A stretch of 64,000 nt of DNA from Amyelois transitella (lineage: Eukaryota > Arthropoda > Insecta > Lepidoptera > Pyralidae), in NCBI RefSeq assembly GCF_032362555.1, contig NC_083511.1, positions 8,618,001-8,682,000 on the forward strand, given 5' to 3'. The notes below the pieces were generated by a model, which worked only from the letters and a program-made list of their open reading frames with translations, was not told the origin of the DNA and searched no databases. The position numbers and the translations under genes were made by a program. The first letter of the stretch is position 1. Every line of letters begins with the position of its first letter. Positions 54,211-64,000 of the stretch are shown one piece after another.

Positions 54211-55692
54211 ATGTCGGCTGTTGTGATATGTCATATTATAAATATTATAGCTGGGGACTTAGCTTATATATTCAATAATTGTGTTGACCAAGGGATATTT
54301 CCAAATTTAATGAAGTATAGTAAACTAATTCCATTATTCAAGAAAGGTGAAAAATCAGATCCTGGTAATTATAGACCAATCTCAATTTTACCAATTTTGA
54401 GCAAGGTGTTCGAGAGAATCATGCTTAATCAAATGCAGCGTTACTTTAAGTCTAATAAATTATTTCATAGTCAGCAATACGGCTTTACTGAGGGGAAATG
54501 TACAACAGATGCAGGTGTGGCTCTTGTCACTCATATTCTCAATGCATGGGAAGACTCACAGGATGCCATCGGAGTGTTTTGCGATCTGACCAAAGCATTT
54601 GATTGCGTAGATCATAGAACTCTTCTGCTCAAGCTCGCTCATTACGGGTTCGATACTGCTGCCGTTGAACTAATTAAATCATATCTTAGTGATAGATTAC
54701 AGACGGTAGATTTAAATAACACAAAATCGAAAGGAGCGACGGTAAAAATTGGGGTACCGCAAGGTTCCATTTTGGGACCTTTTCTCTTTCTGATATATAT
54801 CAACGACCTGCCTTGCATGATTGAGAAACAGACTGGCATCGTGTTGTTTGCAGATGATACGTCACTAATTTTTAAAATGAACCGCCGTAGCGAAATCTGT
54901 GATGATGTGAATAGCACTTTAGCCGCCATCTCTAACTGGTTTACAATCAACAACTTACTGTTAAATGCAAATAAGACCCAATGCATTAAGTTTACACTTC
55001 CCAATGTGCGGCAGGCAAATGTGGATATTAGTATAAGTAGTAAAAGATTAGATTTTGTTGATAGTACTACTTTCTTAGGAATAACATTAGATTCAAATTT
55101 GAAATGGCATGCTCACATTTTAAAACTTTCTAAAAGGCTTAGTTCTGCAGCATACGCTATTCGTCGTATTAGGCATTTGACGGATGTGGCAACTGCTAAG
55201 CTAGTATATTTTAGTTATTTTCATAGTTTAATGTCATATGGTCTACTGCTTTGGGGATCAGCAGCAGACATACAAACTATTTTTATTTTACAAAAAAGGG
55301 CAATTCGATATATCTACGGTCTTAAACAAAGAGATTCCCTTAGAGATTTTTTCAAAAACCTAAATATTTTAACTTTGCCCTCCCAATACATATTCGATAA
55401 CATCATGCATGTTAGGAAAAACTTAGACTCTTTCAAAAAAGTAGGTGAATGTACTAGTAAATCACTGCGGAACAATTACAAGTTGTCGATCCCAGCACAT
55501 CGGCTGGCTAAGGTAGGGAAATCTTTTCTGATTAATTGTATAAGATTTTATAATAAATTACCAAAAAGTGTTCTTGAAATGAATGATAGAAAATTCAAAC
55601 AGTATATTAAAGTTGAGCTTTGTAGGAAAGCCTATTACGCAGCACGGATGATTATATTAATGATAAACATGTGTGGCCCGAGCTGGACATAA
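54211..55692 (+). CDS. LINE reverse transcriptase (493 codons, open)
   Basis: Reverse transcriptase of a Jockey/CR1-group LINE, which copies element RNA at the nicked target. The frame stays open upstream of this methionine to about 54090 (FKELNLKKSEDYWGM), so the methionine is internal. Motifs: FKKGEKSDPGNYRPIS near residues 44-59, CDLTKAFD with the first catalytic Asp at residue 125, GVPQGSILGPFLFLIYINDL, FADD at residues 213-216 (the catalytic Asp pair), then a C-terminal RT thumb region (FVDSTTFLGITLDSNLKWH, LLLWGSAADIQTIFILQKRA). All catalytic positions are intact and there is no stop over nearly 500 codons. That points to a recent insertion, or possible activity supplied in trans, but the N-terminal endonuclease is missing. 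Confidence 0.9.
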   Translation: MSAVVICHIINIIAGDLAYIFNNCVDQGIFPNLMKYSKLIPLFKKGEKSDPGNYRPISILPILSKVFERIMLNQMQRYFKSNKLFHSQQYGFTEGKCTTDAGVALVTHILNAWEDSQDAIGVFCDLTKAFDCVDHRTLLLKLAHYGFDTAAVELIKSYLSDRLQTVDLNNTKSKGATVKIGVPQGSILGPFLFLIYINDLPCMIEKQTGIVLFADDTSLIFKMNRRSEICDDVNSTLAAISNWFTINNLLLNANKTQCIKFTLPNVRQANVDISISSKRLDFVDSTTFLGITLDSNLKWHAHILKLSKRLSSAAYAIRRIRHLTDVATAKLVYFSYFHSLMSYGLLLWGSAADIQTIFILQKRAIRYIYGLKQRDSLRDFFKNLNILTLPSQYIFDNIMHVRKNLDSFKKVGECTSKSLRNNYKLSIPAHRLAKVGKSFLINCIRFYNKLPKSVLEMNDRKFKQYIKVELCRKAYYAARMIILMINMCGPSWT

Positions 55693-56029
55693 TGGCCTCT
55701 TAAATGCTTGTGTATTTTTGACATGATCTTGACATAATTTGTACAGTATGTACATATTTTATTTTATATTTATTTTATTTGACGAAATATTCGTATTGAC
55801 ATAATCAGTTCTACATTCATACATGTTTTTTAATGTAGACAATGTGCATTCGTCCACGATTTAGATTTAAGAGATCTATATTTGTAAATTGACGTCCTAT
55901 GAAAATGCTGCAGTGTAGTTTGTTCCGCCGCTTCTTCTACACATGCGCTTTGGAAGCGGTAGTAGTTATAATTAGATTTAAGTTATGTGACGTCAATAAG
56001 TGATACCTTGTATCCAATTTTGAAAATAA

Positions 56030-56056
56030 ATCTATTCTATTCTATTCTATTCTATT
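56030..56056 (+). repeat. (TTCTA)n tail
   Basis: About five TTCTA units at the 3' end of the LINE above. Confidence 0.88.
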
Positions 56057-56754
56057 TGGGAAATATTGAGGTATGTGACTACATTAGGAATTACATATTT
56101 ATTAATTTTTTCACAATTCCCAGGTGCACTGAAAGGCAATAAATTAGAAGCAGATATCAACTTAGTTCGACGGAAACATAATCCGGATTTATCGGCAGGT
56201 CCCGTTGCAGACATGGAAAGAATTAAAGGATTTATTTAAGTCCCCGCGATTAAAGGTCGACTTTTGTCTGACTGGCTATTGTGCGGTGAAGTTTAATTTA
56301 TTTTCCAATCATATCTACCTTTTTTACGACCAGGAGCGTCGGTGTTTAATAGTTATGATATCTGCTCTTAAGAGTGCCGTCTGTTTTCTCAATAACTACA
56401 TTCGTTTCAAGACTAACCGATACTCCTACAGTGAAAAACAACATCAACAACAAAAAAGACACTATAATGTAGACAGGGTAAGCGGCAAGTTAAAATGAAA
56501 ATGGAAGCAATTATTAACATCCACATCTGAGCTGCGGCTAATACTGAAACTTTGGCTCCATAACGATAAAAGCCAGTGCCAACGATTGTTGCTAGTCTGC
56601 CTGTCTAATAGGTCATTTCTGGAAATTGCTTGTTGAGTGGTCTGTGTTTCCGTTCATTACATATTTTCACTTTATTTTTTTATTTCTGTTTTATTGAAAC
56701 GCTATGCAGTTTGTCAAATACATACATCTTCAAATAAAAATAAAAAATAAAATA
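56057..56754. other. Non-coding stretch
   Basis: No repeat or gene recognised. A short frame from 56205 has no family resemblance. Confidence 0.4.
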
Positions 56755-56986
56755 AATATATACGGGACAAATTACACAGATTGAGTTAGCCTCGAAGTAA
56801 GTTTGAAACTTGTGTTACGAGATACTAACTCAACGATACTATATTTTATAATAAATACGTATATAGATAAACATCCAAGACCCAGGCCAATCAGAGAAAG
56901 TTCGTTTCTCATCATGCCCTGGCCGGGATTCGAACCCGGGACCTCCGGTGACACAGACAAGCGCACTACCGCTGCGCCACAGAGGC
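56755..56986 (-). mobile_element. SINE-C (tRNA-derived), near full length
   Basis: The head at 56986-56915 is tRNA-like (GCCTCTGTGGCGCAGCGG, A-box-like; CCCGGGTTCGAATCCCGGCC, perfect B-box T arm). The anticodon arm does not fold and two acceptor pairs fail, so it is not a working tRNA. The body continues with TTCTCTGATTGGCCTGGG and ends in an AT-rich TATATTTATTTTATTT tail. Confidence 0.85.
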
Positions 56987-57377
56987 CGTCAAAGCATTTA
57001 AATTATAACTTTTGAAGAGAGAGAACCGCCTCCTATGGAAATCCTCCTTTTTTGAAGTCGGTAAAATTTCTAAAACCTACTCCAAAGTCTAACAAACACT
57101 TTCCTGAAAACCTTCAGGTTCAGCAAAACCGGAGATAAAACTGAGAACCAACTTTTTTTAAAACGGTTAAACTAGAATCTATTCTGTAGATTACAATAAT
57201 ATAAATATATGGCAATTAAGAATGAAAATTAAATTGATTATAATTTAACCCAGAATCTAAGGTAATGATGAAAATGATGAGAACCGACCCCTAATAAAAT
57301 TTACAAAACAAAAATTTAAATATTTATTACTCGGATAATTTACTACATTAATACCTACAATATTTTATAGTAACATA

Positions 57378-57393
57378 GATACCTGCAGGTATC
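57378..57393. repeat. 16-bp perfect palindrome
   Basis: GATACCTGCAGGTATC reads the same on both strands and lies 15 bases before a larger foldback whose loop also contains CCTGCAGG. Confidence 0.9.
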
Positions 57394-57408
57394 ACGATAT
57401 TGTTTCAC

Positions 57409-57470
57409 GATCCATATAATAATTTTAGGTAAGCCTGCAGGCTTTCTTACCTAAACTTATTATATGGATC
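57409..57470. repeat. 25-bp stem foldback
   Basis: Arms 57409-57433 and 57446-57470 pair at 24 of 25 positions (GATCCATATAATAA ... AGGTAAG) around a 12-base loop CCTGCAGGCTTT. It could be a short foldback transposon end or a miRNA-like hairpin; the stem is short for a precursor. Confidence 0.88.
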
Positions 57471-58934
57471 GGAAGATGAGCTTAAGAATTTTGTATTTAA
57501 CCATTTCACACCTGCTAGCAATAACTCCGTTGCCAAGTACACAATGTAACATCTCGTAAATCTATCGGAAGTTCTGTTTACAACTGGCCAGGTTTTGCCA
57601 AATGTAATAAACACGAAATCTCGATTTTTATTCGATTCCTCGCTGTGTATTCAGTATTCGAGTGATTCCCGACTGGGAAGAATCGGGTCAGTGGTAGTTT
57701 GTTTCTGTTATAATTCGAAGGGTTCACTGCACTCCGACTTAGGATCGAGACTATTGATTCGCGCTGTCTCGGTATGTACGATTTGTATATAGTGGTTTAT
57801 TTCTAGTCTCTCGGTGAGTCTGATAGTGGATTTATAGTACAAGAATGCGAATTTTTGAAGATTTTTCTGTCTGAATAGCAAAACGTCAAACAAAGCAAAA
57901 AGTCTAGTGAGTAATCTGACTAGCTAGCTAATCGCCTATGTAGCAAAACGTCTACCAAGATTTTTTGTATGCTCTGTGCCAATTATGTTGAAAGAAAAAA
58001 GTTTTGCGTTTGTAATTTTGTAGAATAGAGTGTGTGATTTCTATAAACCTAGTGACAAATTGCTAGAAGCATATCTCCGTACTAACTTACATTCACCTTA
58101 TCTTTACAAATGAAATAGGATCATTAAAAATTTAACAAGATTTTACATCTTATATGTTACTTATGTTTAATTATTAAAATTACTTAGCGTGTTCAAAAGT
58201 ATTCCTTAGTTTTTTTTGTATCTATTAAAGTATTAATTATAAATTATTTTTAACACCTAATTGTAAATTTATATCAGTATTCAAACTGTCAATTATATTA
58301 AAAAGAGAAAAGAAAAAATAACTTGTAATTTATAAAGCCCTGTAAATCGTTTGCCCACGGCAACGTGCCAAAAAGGCTGTTGCATTGCCACGTTGAATGG
58401 CAATGCTTCACATTTGAAGAAGTTTTCAGCCCTCCGGACATTTCTAAGTCATTTTTAATTGGTCTCTCATAAAATATTCATTTTCTGCTATGAGCTATAA
58501 AGGGATTTGATATTCATGAAATGTTTCTACAAAACGTGACAAAAAGATCCCAATTTTACTTTTAAAATATGCAATAACTAGAGAAAGGCTATTATGTCTA
58601 TGTAAGCTGGGCTTAAAACCTAGTTGAGAGAGCTTACGCCGGCTCTCCTTTGTCTGAGGGGCAATTAAAATTTTGTGCAGTCATTGCTATTGCTTGAACC
58701 ATTGGCTAGTTTTATATTACACGTTACTGCTTAACATTTGTTGTAATTAATTTTATTTCAATGTCTAATATTGCCCCTATATACTACTGAAAAGCATCGA
58801 AAACCTTATTATTTTAAGATTTTGTGATATATTTTACTTTCACTGACTTTATTTGCATGTTATCAAAATTGGGACACGAAATATGAGATGGTATTCGTTA
58901 TTGAATGTGGTGTAATTCCGTTAGATTAATCTTC

Positions 58935-59022
58935 TCAGGGAAACACAGAGGCTGCAGTCTCAAAAAGACTGAAAGGCTACTTTGAGCTTTATTGATGGAA
59001 CTGAGCTTCAAATAGCGACAGG
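58935..59022 (-). mobile_element. SINE-A fragment
   Basis: GCTGCAGTCTCAAAAAGACT, GAAAGGCTACTTTGAGC, and TTCAAATAGCGACAGG, a degenerate 3' middle part. Confidence 0.65.
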
Positions 59023-59351
59023 TACACATTTTCAATCTAGAGACAAATTTTTTTTTTTTTTACACAACGATTAAGCCAGTACTCGGGCTATATCAGGAAC
59101 ATGTCATCACCCCAAAGATATCGATTAAAATAGTGTTCAATTCTATACAATACAATATGATACCGATCGCGAACTGGTAGCTATGGTAGCAATGTTTGGC
59201 TGTGACCAAATCCACGATTGTGGGTAGTGACGGCGACGCGTCTGTTGCTTTGTAGGTTCCCGTATAGTTGCAATATCTTGACGATGTACGTTTTTTTTAA
59301 GCCAAAGGTTACTTGTCTATTGGCACACAGCTGAAACCATGAGTTTTTATC

Positions 59352-59562
59352 TACACTAATATTATAAAGAGGAAAACTTTGTTTGTTTGGTTGTAATGAA
59401 TAGGCACAAAAACTACTGAACCGATTTTAAAAATTCTTTCACCATTCGAAAGCTACATTATCCACGAGTAACATAGACTATATTTTATTTTGGAAAAAAA
59501 TAGGGTTCCGTAATAATATATAAAAATAATTGGCAAAACAGTGTTTGCCGGGTCAGCTAGTG
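59352..59562 (+). mobile_element. Repeat-D, full length
   Basis: CTACACTAATATTATAAAGA, TTTGTTTGTTTGGTTG, ACTACTGAACCGATTTT, ATAGACTATATTTTATTTTG, and ends CAGTGTTTGCCGGGTCAGCT, AGT. Its second half differs from the 47027 copy, indicating at least two subfamilies in the window. Confidence 0.78.
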
Positions 59563-60487
59563 ATTTATAAAATTCAAGACTACGTCTTTCCATTTGTCAA
59601 TATTAATTAATGTATAAAAATGATCTATTATTTTGGCTCTCTTTGCCTCCATTTATATTAGAAGAGATTTCACTATCATAAAGCAAGGGAGTTACTTTGT
59701 TATCGTGCGACTTTGGTTTGGATAATGTGACACCTGACTTTATCATGTTACGTTGAAACTTTGCAAAGACGTAGGGAATTATTCTAAGCAACGCCAAAGT
59801 ACTCATTTGTTAGCTTCTAATATATGTATCCACGTGAGTATTAAAATAATAACGGACATAATAATATAATAAAGATATCGAAAAAACAAATGAACCAATA
59901 AATATAAAAAGTAAAATGTTTATAAAGTACTTAAATTGAAGTAATGACTCGCGAAATTGAATACACTTTACCGACGATCTAATTGTAAACTAATGTAAAA
60001 AATAAAACGCAGTTACAACAAGAGCTTAATGATGTATGCTTGTTATAACGGAAAAACGACACTAACAGAAAATGCTTCCAAATTCGCATGTTAAAAATAA
60101 AATAATTATTTTTTTCTGTAGTAAAATTATTTTGTGTATGGTCATACGTTGTATCGCATTGGGGCATTATCTCAATGGGGTGCCGATTTCCACGGCCTTC
60201 CCAATTTATGGGGTTGGATAAATTGTCCCGGTCAACTTGTTAGCGCATTAGTGGTTAGAGCCCCGGTTTTGGGCAAGGTGCAAAACAATGTCGCAAAATT
60301 TGTCGGAAGCTTTAAGCCTCATCAACATTTGTTAATTCTGTTAGTTCATTGCATATTTTCGTGGTCAGATAGCTGCTAGGTTTCTAGGTTTCAGTTCTTT
60401 AAGGACAACTTTAGCAATGGGTTTCAGTCCCGTAGAAATATTAAAACTTTTTCCTTGGCGAATAACTACACCATTTTTAATACATAT
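59563..60487. other. Non-coding stretch
   Basis: AT-rich; nothing recognised. The frame at 60134-60379 has no support. Confidence 0.4.
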
Positions 60488-60630
60488 ACCTACCTACATA
60501 TTATGACGTCTTTATCCCTAACGGGGTTGACAGAGCTTACAGTCTTGAAAAGACAGGACGGTCACGTTCAGCTGTATGGAATTTAGATTTAAATTGAGTC
60601 AGGTTGCTAGCCCATCGCTAAATTTGGGAA
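60488..60630 (-). mobile_element. SINE-A 3' half
   Basis: TATGACGTCTTTATCCCTAA, GACAGAGCTTACAGTCTTGA, CACGTTCAGCTGTATGG, and GTTGCTAGCCCATCGC, diverged; the 5' half is lost. Confidence 0.78.
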
Positions 60631-61126
60631 GAGAAGCAATAAATAATATTTAATTGAGGTTCTACTCATAGGTAAAGACATGACATTATGTTCCTACTAA
60701 TTGCACATACTAAATGGTATATAGGCGTGACTTTATATACGATACTACGAGTATATCTACCTAGTTTACAATATTATTATCAGCCTTATTGTATAGAATC
60801 GAACACAGTGCCCGCTCATTTGCGCCGTCTGTGATAACGGCTATTGTTGTAACTGGAACGATATCATTAACCACCCAATGTATAGCTTCGACAACGCCGA
60901 TACTATCATGTTTAAGATATTAGGCAGGCAATATGTATAGGTTCCTATGCTGATACATAATGTGTGCCGTCTGCTTTTCCCCGGCAACTATAAAGTCAAT
61001 AAAGGAAATCGCTTAAAAACTTGTTATTATGCATCCAATATTTACATTTTGCAATTGTCCTTCTGATACCCCTTGAGGCAAATGGGTAATAATTATATCG
61101 AGAAGTTTACCAAATAAAACACAAAA

Positions 61127-61299
61127 ATCAATACCAACGCTAAAAATAGGCTCAAACTTCCATATAACGATACACATAATAGTGTGCTTCCAACAAAATC
61201 GAATACATTTCTCCACAAATCATACAAAAGGCACCGATCCATTATTATCTGAATAGTCAATGGACGTAATTCACCACTGCATTAATGTATGTGGAATTA
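61127..61299 (+). repeat. Direct duplication, unit 1
   Basis: About 175 bases, from ATACCAACGC to GCATTAATGTA, recur at 61535-61711 with visible substitutions (for example CAACAAAATCGAATA and CATACAAAAGGC.CCGATCC in both). It does not match the other repeat families in the window. Confidence 0.82.
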
Positions 61300-61371
61300 A
61301 TTTTTACCAAAAACATTATATAAGATTAATTTTATTGTTCTAATATTCAAGAAGACACATTCTTCTTACTA

Positions 61372-61487
61372 ATATTATAAATTGGCAAGTTTGCTAGGAT
61401 ATGTGTTAACGTGTGTGTTTGTCAGTCTCTCACGAAAAATAACTGAACTGATTGGAGGCGGACGAAGTCGTAGGCAACAGTAAGGGG
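61372..61487 (+). mobile_element. Repeat-D fragment between the duplicate units
   Basis: TACTAATATTATAAATTGGC, GTGTTTGTCAGTCTCTCACG, and GGCGGACGAAGTCGTAGGC mark a shortened copy. Confidence 0.65.
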
Positions 61488-61534
61488 TGGGAGTGATTGT
61501 GCTAAGAACTGATACCAAGTGAGGCATTTAAAGA

Positions 61535-61711
61535 TTCCAACGCCAAAGATAGGTCCAAACCACAAACCTTCATAACGAAACGCATTATAGTGTGTTTTCA
61601 ACAAAATCGAATAGATTTCTATCCTCAACTCATACAAAAGGCGCCGATCCATTATTATCCGAACACGGTGAAAAGTCAATGGACGTGATTCACCACTGCA
61701 TTAATGTACGG
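61535..61711 (+). repeat. Direct duplication, unit 2
   Basis: Partner of 61127-61299, with a short extra segment (GAACACGGTGAAAAG) near 61661. Confidence 0.82.
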
Positions 61712-63386
61712 CACATAATCGACAGTCGAATGTTCCTGGATTTTCTACTGAATAGAGTCATAGACGAATGGACATTACACAATGGGAGAACATTACTGAT
61801 AGATATATTTTAGAAAAGCCTCCGCCCGCCACTTTACTCGAGTGTAAATTCTAACATATAAAATTTGTAAGTATAATAATTTTGCATATTTTTGTGCAAA
61901 GTTATTAATATATATAACAAAAACTTAGTTTTCTTAAATAACAATGTTTCGTTCGTGTCTACTCCCTTTTACCCTTCATTCCGCACAATCGCCTGTTAAT
62001 CAAAAGATCAATTTAATAATTTTGTCATAGAATTCGGAATAAAAAAGATATGCCTTCTAAATTTAAAATTCAATATATCGTAACGCAGACAATAAGTCAG
62101 GTTCGAACGCAACATCTCGGAGGATCTTCGAATTCTTTTATTTACAAAGACTCACGCAAGTCCTTCTTATTTGCAAAGTTGATAAGAGTCCTCAAGTTAA
62201 AGGCCCATTAGGCGAATGCTCAATTTATTTCAAATGGAGTCACTTTCGCTTTTGTTAGCAACATCCACTATTTCATCCCGTCTCTACTGTCTTGTGAAAA
62301 TCGATGGCAGGCCTTACGGATTACAACTTTTGCGATATCTCAAACGAATTGTTTCTGTTTACTTACAGAAAATCTGAATCTGTTTGTTGAGCCGGTCAAA
62401 TATTTGATTTATTTGTATCTTGGCCAAAACTTTAATTAAATTCCTTTAATCCCGAATTTTGGTTGCTGACAAATATAAGTAAAAAATATAAGTATAAAAA
62501 TATTTATTCGTTTATTAATTCGTAGTTTGTTGTAGGAAATACTATAAAGATGAGCTCACAGTTTATGTTAAATGTGATTTATTTACTTATTTCATGCAAA
62601 CAGGTATGTTTAATTGAATAATTTACAATTATTTTTCTAATTTTGTAATATAATTCACAAAACCTGGTATTATTTTGTAGAGATTTTAACCGTGACCAAA
62701 GTGACCGAAGGCCCGCTGGGGGACTGTGTGAAACAGTAGATATTTTATTCATGAATACCTGAATTCCTCGAATAACAGGGCGACAGAGATGGAAGATTTC
62801 CAATATGTTCAACACCGGGCAAGTTTTCGATAATGATCACATTGGACTAGACTATTTATTGACTTTTGTCACAGAAAATCACGCGACGTCCATTTCGATT
62901 GAACTATTTTATTCCGCTTTATTATATTTTATTGTTGTCTATGTTTTCCCTAATTGTAAAGTAAGCGTGTGTTTAGGACTCCGAGCTAGGCTACCTCACA
63001 ATTTTGTACACATATATTCTTGCTTCGCATGTTACGAATAAAATTAAGTAAGTACTTATTTCAATATTAAAATAAATATTTATATAACTGAACAGAATGA
63101 CCTACAATATAATAAGAATTTATAGCGAGGACGAAACGAACCCTTGCATTCTAAGGCCTTGGTCTAATTTTGGACAATAAGGCGAGATTACCACAAACCC
63201 CGTGGCAGAACAAACCGAGAGCCAAACTTTAATCCCGGTGATTTTTATCCGGTCGACAAAAGAAGATTATCGCTTTAACACCAACTTTGTTTCTTCTTTC
63301 ACTTTCCTTGAAACTTCATTATTTCGGAATTTCGTTTTCATTCGATTTTTTATTGAAACTAGATTGCAAAATAAGTAAGTGCTATC
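61712..63386. other. Non-coding stretch
   Basis: Nothing recognised; AT-rich with scattered short frames only. Confidence 0.4.
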
Positions 63387-63485
63387 TGAATCTCAATTCC
63401 ATCACTAAGACTTCCGACACACGTGACTTTTCAGTCTTTTCGAGAATGTTAACTCTGTATACGTAATGTGATATACCTACATACG
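63387..63485 (+). mobile_element. SINE-A 3' fragment
   Basis: CTGAATCTCAATTCCATCAC, ACGTGACTTTTCAGTCTTTT, and a diverged 3' end. The TATG tail is lost. Confidence 0.65.
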
Positions 63486-63855
63486 TTCAAAATCGGTTTA
63501 GTATTCGAATCGAAAGTATGAAATTATACAACTGTCATGTGTTTGCTGCAACATTCAGTATCGAATACTCGTATCGAACTGTATCTAAAGTAAACTGGTG
63601 TGTTTACAGAACTCCCGCGCCTAATTATCCGCTCGTTATTTCTGCTCAGCACGTGGAAACTGATGTAATGACAATTTTTGTTTTGCTTTCGTTTACGACA
63701 TGGAAAATGGATTATTTTGTTTTGAATACGTTTACTATATGAAAAACGGAAGTGTAAGTTAAAAGAAATAGTATCTAAGTGTAAGCTAAGCATTAATTGC
63801 ATTTGGAATAATTAAAGTGCGTGTTATGATTTTAAGAAACACTGTGGAAATTTTA

Positions 63856-64000
63856 CATACATACATATAGGCCCGTCTATATCCCTTGCGGAATCCCTTG
63901 AAAAAGTTACTGTTGAGAGTTAATTGAAAGTTAGTAAATCCCATCGCCTAAAAGAAGAATCCCAAGTTTATTACTCTTTCCCTTAGTCACCTTTTACAAC
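63856..64000 (-). mobile_element. SINE-A, cut by the window edge
   Basis: CATACATACATATAGGCCCG, TCTATATCCCTTGCGG, TCGCCTAAAAGAAGAATCCC, AAGTTTATTACTC, and CCTTAGTCACCTTTTACAAC at the edge. The middle GACAGAGCCAACAG segment is replaced; the head lies off the window. Confidence 0.82.

Larger units (their letters stand above)
54087..56056 (+). mobile_element. LINE with (TTCTA)n tail, 5'-truncated
   Basis: The 3' two kilobases of a non-LTR retrotransposon: an open frame to 55692, a 350-base 3' UTR, and the pentanucleotide tail TCTATTCTATTCTATTCTAT at 56030-56055. The endonuclease domain is absent. The tail type and reverse-transcriptase style differ from both LINE-B and the element at 19210. Confidence 0.88.
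56987..58934. other. Non-coding stretch with hairpins
   Basis: Contains the palindrome and foldback at 57378-57470, a patch of promoter-like and donor-like sequence near 57640-57830, and a small GCATTGCCA/TGGCAATGC hairpin at 58382-58406. No exon can be proven. Confidence 0.4.

Noticed and set aside
54642..55004. A 120-codon minus-strand frame
   Set aside because: Shadow of the LINE reverse-transcriptase frame on the plus strand.
56915..56986. tRNA-like fold on the minus strand
   Set aside because: The B-box and T arm are perfect, but the anticodon arm does not fold and the acceptor stem has two mismatches. It continues into a SINE body, so it is a SINE-C head, not a tRNA gene.
60134..60379. 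An 81-codon plus-strand frame
   Set aside because: No family resemblance and no conserved motif; judged chance.

Overview
This window looks like AT-rich nuclear DNA from a moth or butterfly (Lepidoptera). The evidence is a spliced insect chemoreceptor gene with GT-AG introns, eukaryotic tRNA genes with internal promoters, and dense SINE, LINE and DNA-transposon remnants, including a SINE with a (TATG)n tail of a type I associate with moth genomes. Nothing suggests bacterial or viral DNA. The species cannot be named from the sequence alone.

Left end (1-10160): the 3' six exons of a plus-strand gustatory receptor of the insect carbon-dioxide receptor (Gr21a) subfamily. The 5' exon(s) lie left of the window. 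The gene ends at 10148, with a poly(A) signal at 10155. Its third visible intron is 5.6 kb long because it holds a nested transposon pile: a 4.1-kb element with 34-bp terminal inverted repeats (2720-6866), containing an inverted-repeat pair (3593-3879 / 5659-5978), containing a LINE remnant, which is itself interrupted by a second LINE (4471-5111) flanked by a 12-bp target duplication.

Middle and right (10161-64000): mostly non-coding DNA with many transposable-element copies. The main recognisable items are a Jockey-like LINE reverse-transcriptase 3' half (19210-20395), a candidate first coding exon with a signal peptide beside a CpG-rich island (22560-22832), a broken two-exon transposon-derived gene on the minus strand (28479-29293), two identical tRNA-Val(AAC) genes on the minus strand (41428 and 43636), a second LINE reverse-transcriptase with a 493-residue open frame (54087-56056), and a LINE C-terminal scrap (52659-52829).

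Four short-repeat families recur. SINE-A is about 250-280 bp, starts near GCCGTGTGGTTCCCGGCACC and ends in (TATG)n. SINE-B is a family with a consensus near GGTGAGTCAGGTTTTTACATG. SINE-C is tRNA-derived. Repeat-D starts near ACTAATATTATAAATGCGAA. SINE-A shares its 3' end with LINE-B, the RTE-like LINE seen at 4471-5111, so LINE-B machinery probably moves SINE-A. No clear new biological system is present. The items most worth follow-up are the nested transposon in the CO2 receptor intron, the SINE/LINE tail partnership, the signal-peptide exon and the transposon-derived gene with a homopolymer frameshift.
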